From Elusimicrobiota bacterium (GTDB lineage: Bacteria; Elusimicrobiota; Elusimicrobia; F11), in NCBI GenBank assembly GCA_022072025.1, contig JAJVIP010000006.1:170087-234086 (forward strand): a DNA stretch of 64,000 nt. The letters run 5' to 3'. A program made the position numbers and the translations under genes. Positions within the stretch are counted from its first letter, which is position 1. Each line of letters opens with the position of its first letter. The notes under the pieces were generated by a model, which did no database searches, had not been told where the DNA came from, and saw only the letters and a list, made by a program, of their open reading frames with translations. Positions 63,301 through 64,000 of the stretch are shown piece after piece.

Positions 63301-63872
63301 GGATTGTTATTGAGGTCGTAGTACCAAACAATGCTGCTGGGCGCCGTCCCCAATGGATTCGTGTAGAAAACAATTGCGAGTTTTTGCCCCGCTGGGAGTG
63401 ACGGCATTGACGGGAAATCAAACCCGGTGAATCCGCTCAGAGGCGCCACGCTCGCGTATGGCACAGTCGTTGAGGCCAACACGGTTCCGGTTGGCCTATC
63501 ATCCGCGCCGGCTGTTTGCACTTCCACGATCAGATCCGGTGAAAAAGACCCCACATTGAACTCGTCGATTTTGAGTTCAATACGACTCAATTGAATCGCA
63601 ATCGGCAAAATAAAGGTCTGCGCCAGCTTAATGCGCGGAGGAGCCACAGCCAAGGGTTCATCAAAAGGCGAGCTCGGATCGAATTGCGCGATCAGGGAAT
63701 TAGAAATGTGACCTTTCCACTCCGGGCCTCTCGTTCCGTCGTTAAAGTTATCCGCAAGAACTAACGGTGTCGCGCCCGTCGAAAGAACACAACCCGCATC
63801 GTCGGTATTGACCCCGATGTTCTCAACAGCCTGGTCCCACTCGGCTTTCGTGTCGAAGGTGAGCTTCGGCAT
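60336..63872 (-). CDS. Large tail- or surface-type protein with two LamG-like domains
   Basis: A 1178-residue protein without signal peptide. Two related beta-sandwich domains begin DNFNDGTRGPEWKG (near residue 41) and DLFDAFIISPDWTVYQ (near residue 590), both with the 'D-x-F...P-x-W' opening and long beta sheets typical of LamG/concanavalin-like folds. A beta domain at about 870-1060 and a C-terminal domain (AYRGRDKYASRWTVTLI, FWPEPKFRTRDIFDVAW) follow. The last domain resembles baseplate/tail proteins by memory. The ATG at 63872 has no visible ribosome site. With fibre, amidase and holin behind it, a prophage tail module is the best reading. Confidence 0.6.
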   Translation of the reverse strand: MPKLTFDTKAEWDQAVENIGVNTDDAGCVLSTGATPLVLADNFNDGTRGPEWKGHISNSLIAQFDPSSPFDEPLAVAPPRIKLAQTFILPIAIQLSRIELKIDEFNVGSFSPDLIVEVQTAGADDRPTGTVLASTTVPYASVAPLSGFTGFDFPSMPSLPAGQKLAIVFYTNPLGTAPSSIVWYYDLNNNPYPDGKNSFLNSGTGQWEFQFVPHDFMFRVYRGIDLNPKPTEDGGFLTFDYQNTSGSGEHIHMIRDVAQGNWEMELRFRLRRLAPIFNSGQFVIGMLQGSRGTYDGAARTAKLLHEFRFNTQNNFNVSYDARMVDQSGTIHASGSGTWPNINVQNGFLANDPHIFNLKVTRVGNGVKYLFYHSDNPANILLETSVSPDVRNLGGDIFFDIGSTSLFNSSFGVAFDIDFLNLNSPPVEVPTGFMRLRHSFGVNTKLENFEFRRQIPVVGDKVEVQFRSGNTIGELEAADFGPIVLTQPGSFDPGNPQNLYEKAVLSIPMAKFFETKLVLTKASPSPILELYSLEFTPESTPVPEPEETKPILTYRRVIDSNNDWGRAIEKSSSISIVNGMVTLAAVFQDLFDAFIISPDWTVYQRNANVFSSLGFLRMNILSADSDAILVKTTAIPAAFTATIRWRPEDIASMPNGAMFNVFSVFNAATRPVPNDIRVGGLGTSTTHHTIIIRRARGGDGSHRFGLVACRSDGVFVGWNQNTMTWNPGAGDQVIPAGKEATQWTFEVSVASGVLTLKAYDDQNVLRFDTSSQPLNIKINDNQPWMVLGDSDLSDMPVGTTQLFDSIETNIPTSGATSGYIRFRDALAAKAQLGKIKVLPSVNIQTDPAPIKLKARSADSLDALINASFKESSQFVPSVFGNELDLALPPGAFIEVELNLFSASPGPEIIFLSWEIEPLVDDTPIILSLDNITPDSVVVSSSVGAAQPENQATVPNLKDGYPDTQWISTTGAEGFGIGWSLVLGFKKGAVFFEEVIDTLIFRNTNLKKITVTLTELNSNNSETVFSGELLTSDAIITFPPKLTAQIIIAIESSQVPNELKTLGEIYAGRLLVALPNFSRYEPKREMVEAGTLRTLGGKVIAYRGRDKYASRWTVTLIPKELKDVLEAVFKANALVTFWPEPKFRTRDIFDVAWKIEEIPFSYTELFKTAGHTIEAEMTEI

Positions 63873-64000
63873 CTATTATGTGAAGAGTTCAGTTATGTGT
63901 TGTGTTAAGGCTTTTGCCTTTGTAGCCGCGACACAAAATTCTGAATTCTTCACCCTCCCTTGAACGCCTTGTAAGCGCCGTTTACTGACCGCATCCTTTC
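63873..64000. other. Right-edge stretch, no gene seen
   Basis: The last 128 bases show no reading frame with a usable start. AAGGC-TTTT-GCCTT at 63907-63921 is a short hairpin followed by only two Ts, so a weak terminator at best. The upstream end of the tail module lies beyond the window. Confidence 0.35.

Overview
The window comes from a Gram-negative (diderm) bacterium of an uncultured-type lineage. It encodes FadL-like and PorV-like outer-membrane barrels, a TolC/adaptor/RND efflux system, a secreted protein ending in a FlgD-Ig-like domain, and an open reading frame of about 30 kb. This mix (giant ORFs, PorV plus FlgD-Ig-type tails, excisionase-like HTH-receiver proteins) recalls Omnitrophota, Elusimicrobiota or FCB-group relatives. 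The phylum cannot be fixed from this sequence alone.

Region 1 (1-5.9 kb, minus strand) is a surface cluster: a FadL-type porin cut by the left edge, a one-helix hypothetical protein, a GH26-like secreted glycosidase, a PorV-like barrel and its probable cargo with a FlgD-Ig tail.

Region 2 (6.2-48.2 kb, minus strand) looks like one long transcription unit. It reads TolC, membrane-fusion protein, two RND permeases, then a 9955-residue secreted YD/RHS-like giant protein, then four small downstream genes. The giant has a signal peptide, two YD-like repeat arrays split by a coiled coil, a hydrophobic segment, a pretoxin-like segment and two successive C-terminal tips. Between the tips, in the +1-related frame of the same strand, lie two complete 89-residue ORFs with their own ribosome-binding sites. 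They belong to a four-cysteine CC...CxxCGQxW family; a double-length member stands free downstream at 6.7-7.3 kb. I read this as a polymorphic-toxin locus whose immunity-like genes are nested inside the giant gene.

Region 3 (48.7-64 kb) is an accessory, prophage-like region: receiver proteins, two paralogous ribbon-helix-helix genes with matching leaders, a plus-strand block of small genes (one with four exact 68-residue sigma-region-4-like repeats, a cysteine-peptidase-like protein, a SWIM zinc finger) ending in a XerC/D-type integrase, two XRE regulators, an HTH-receiver fusion, and a minus-strand tail/fibre/amidase/holin-like module running off the right edge. Four copies of one intergenic element, each with TTGATT-17 bp-TACTT(C/G), sit before four gene groups on the plus strand and probably co-regulate them.
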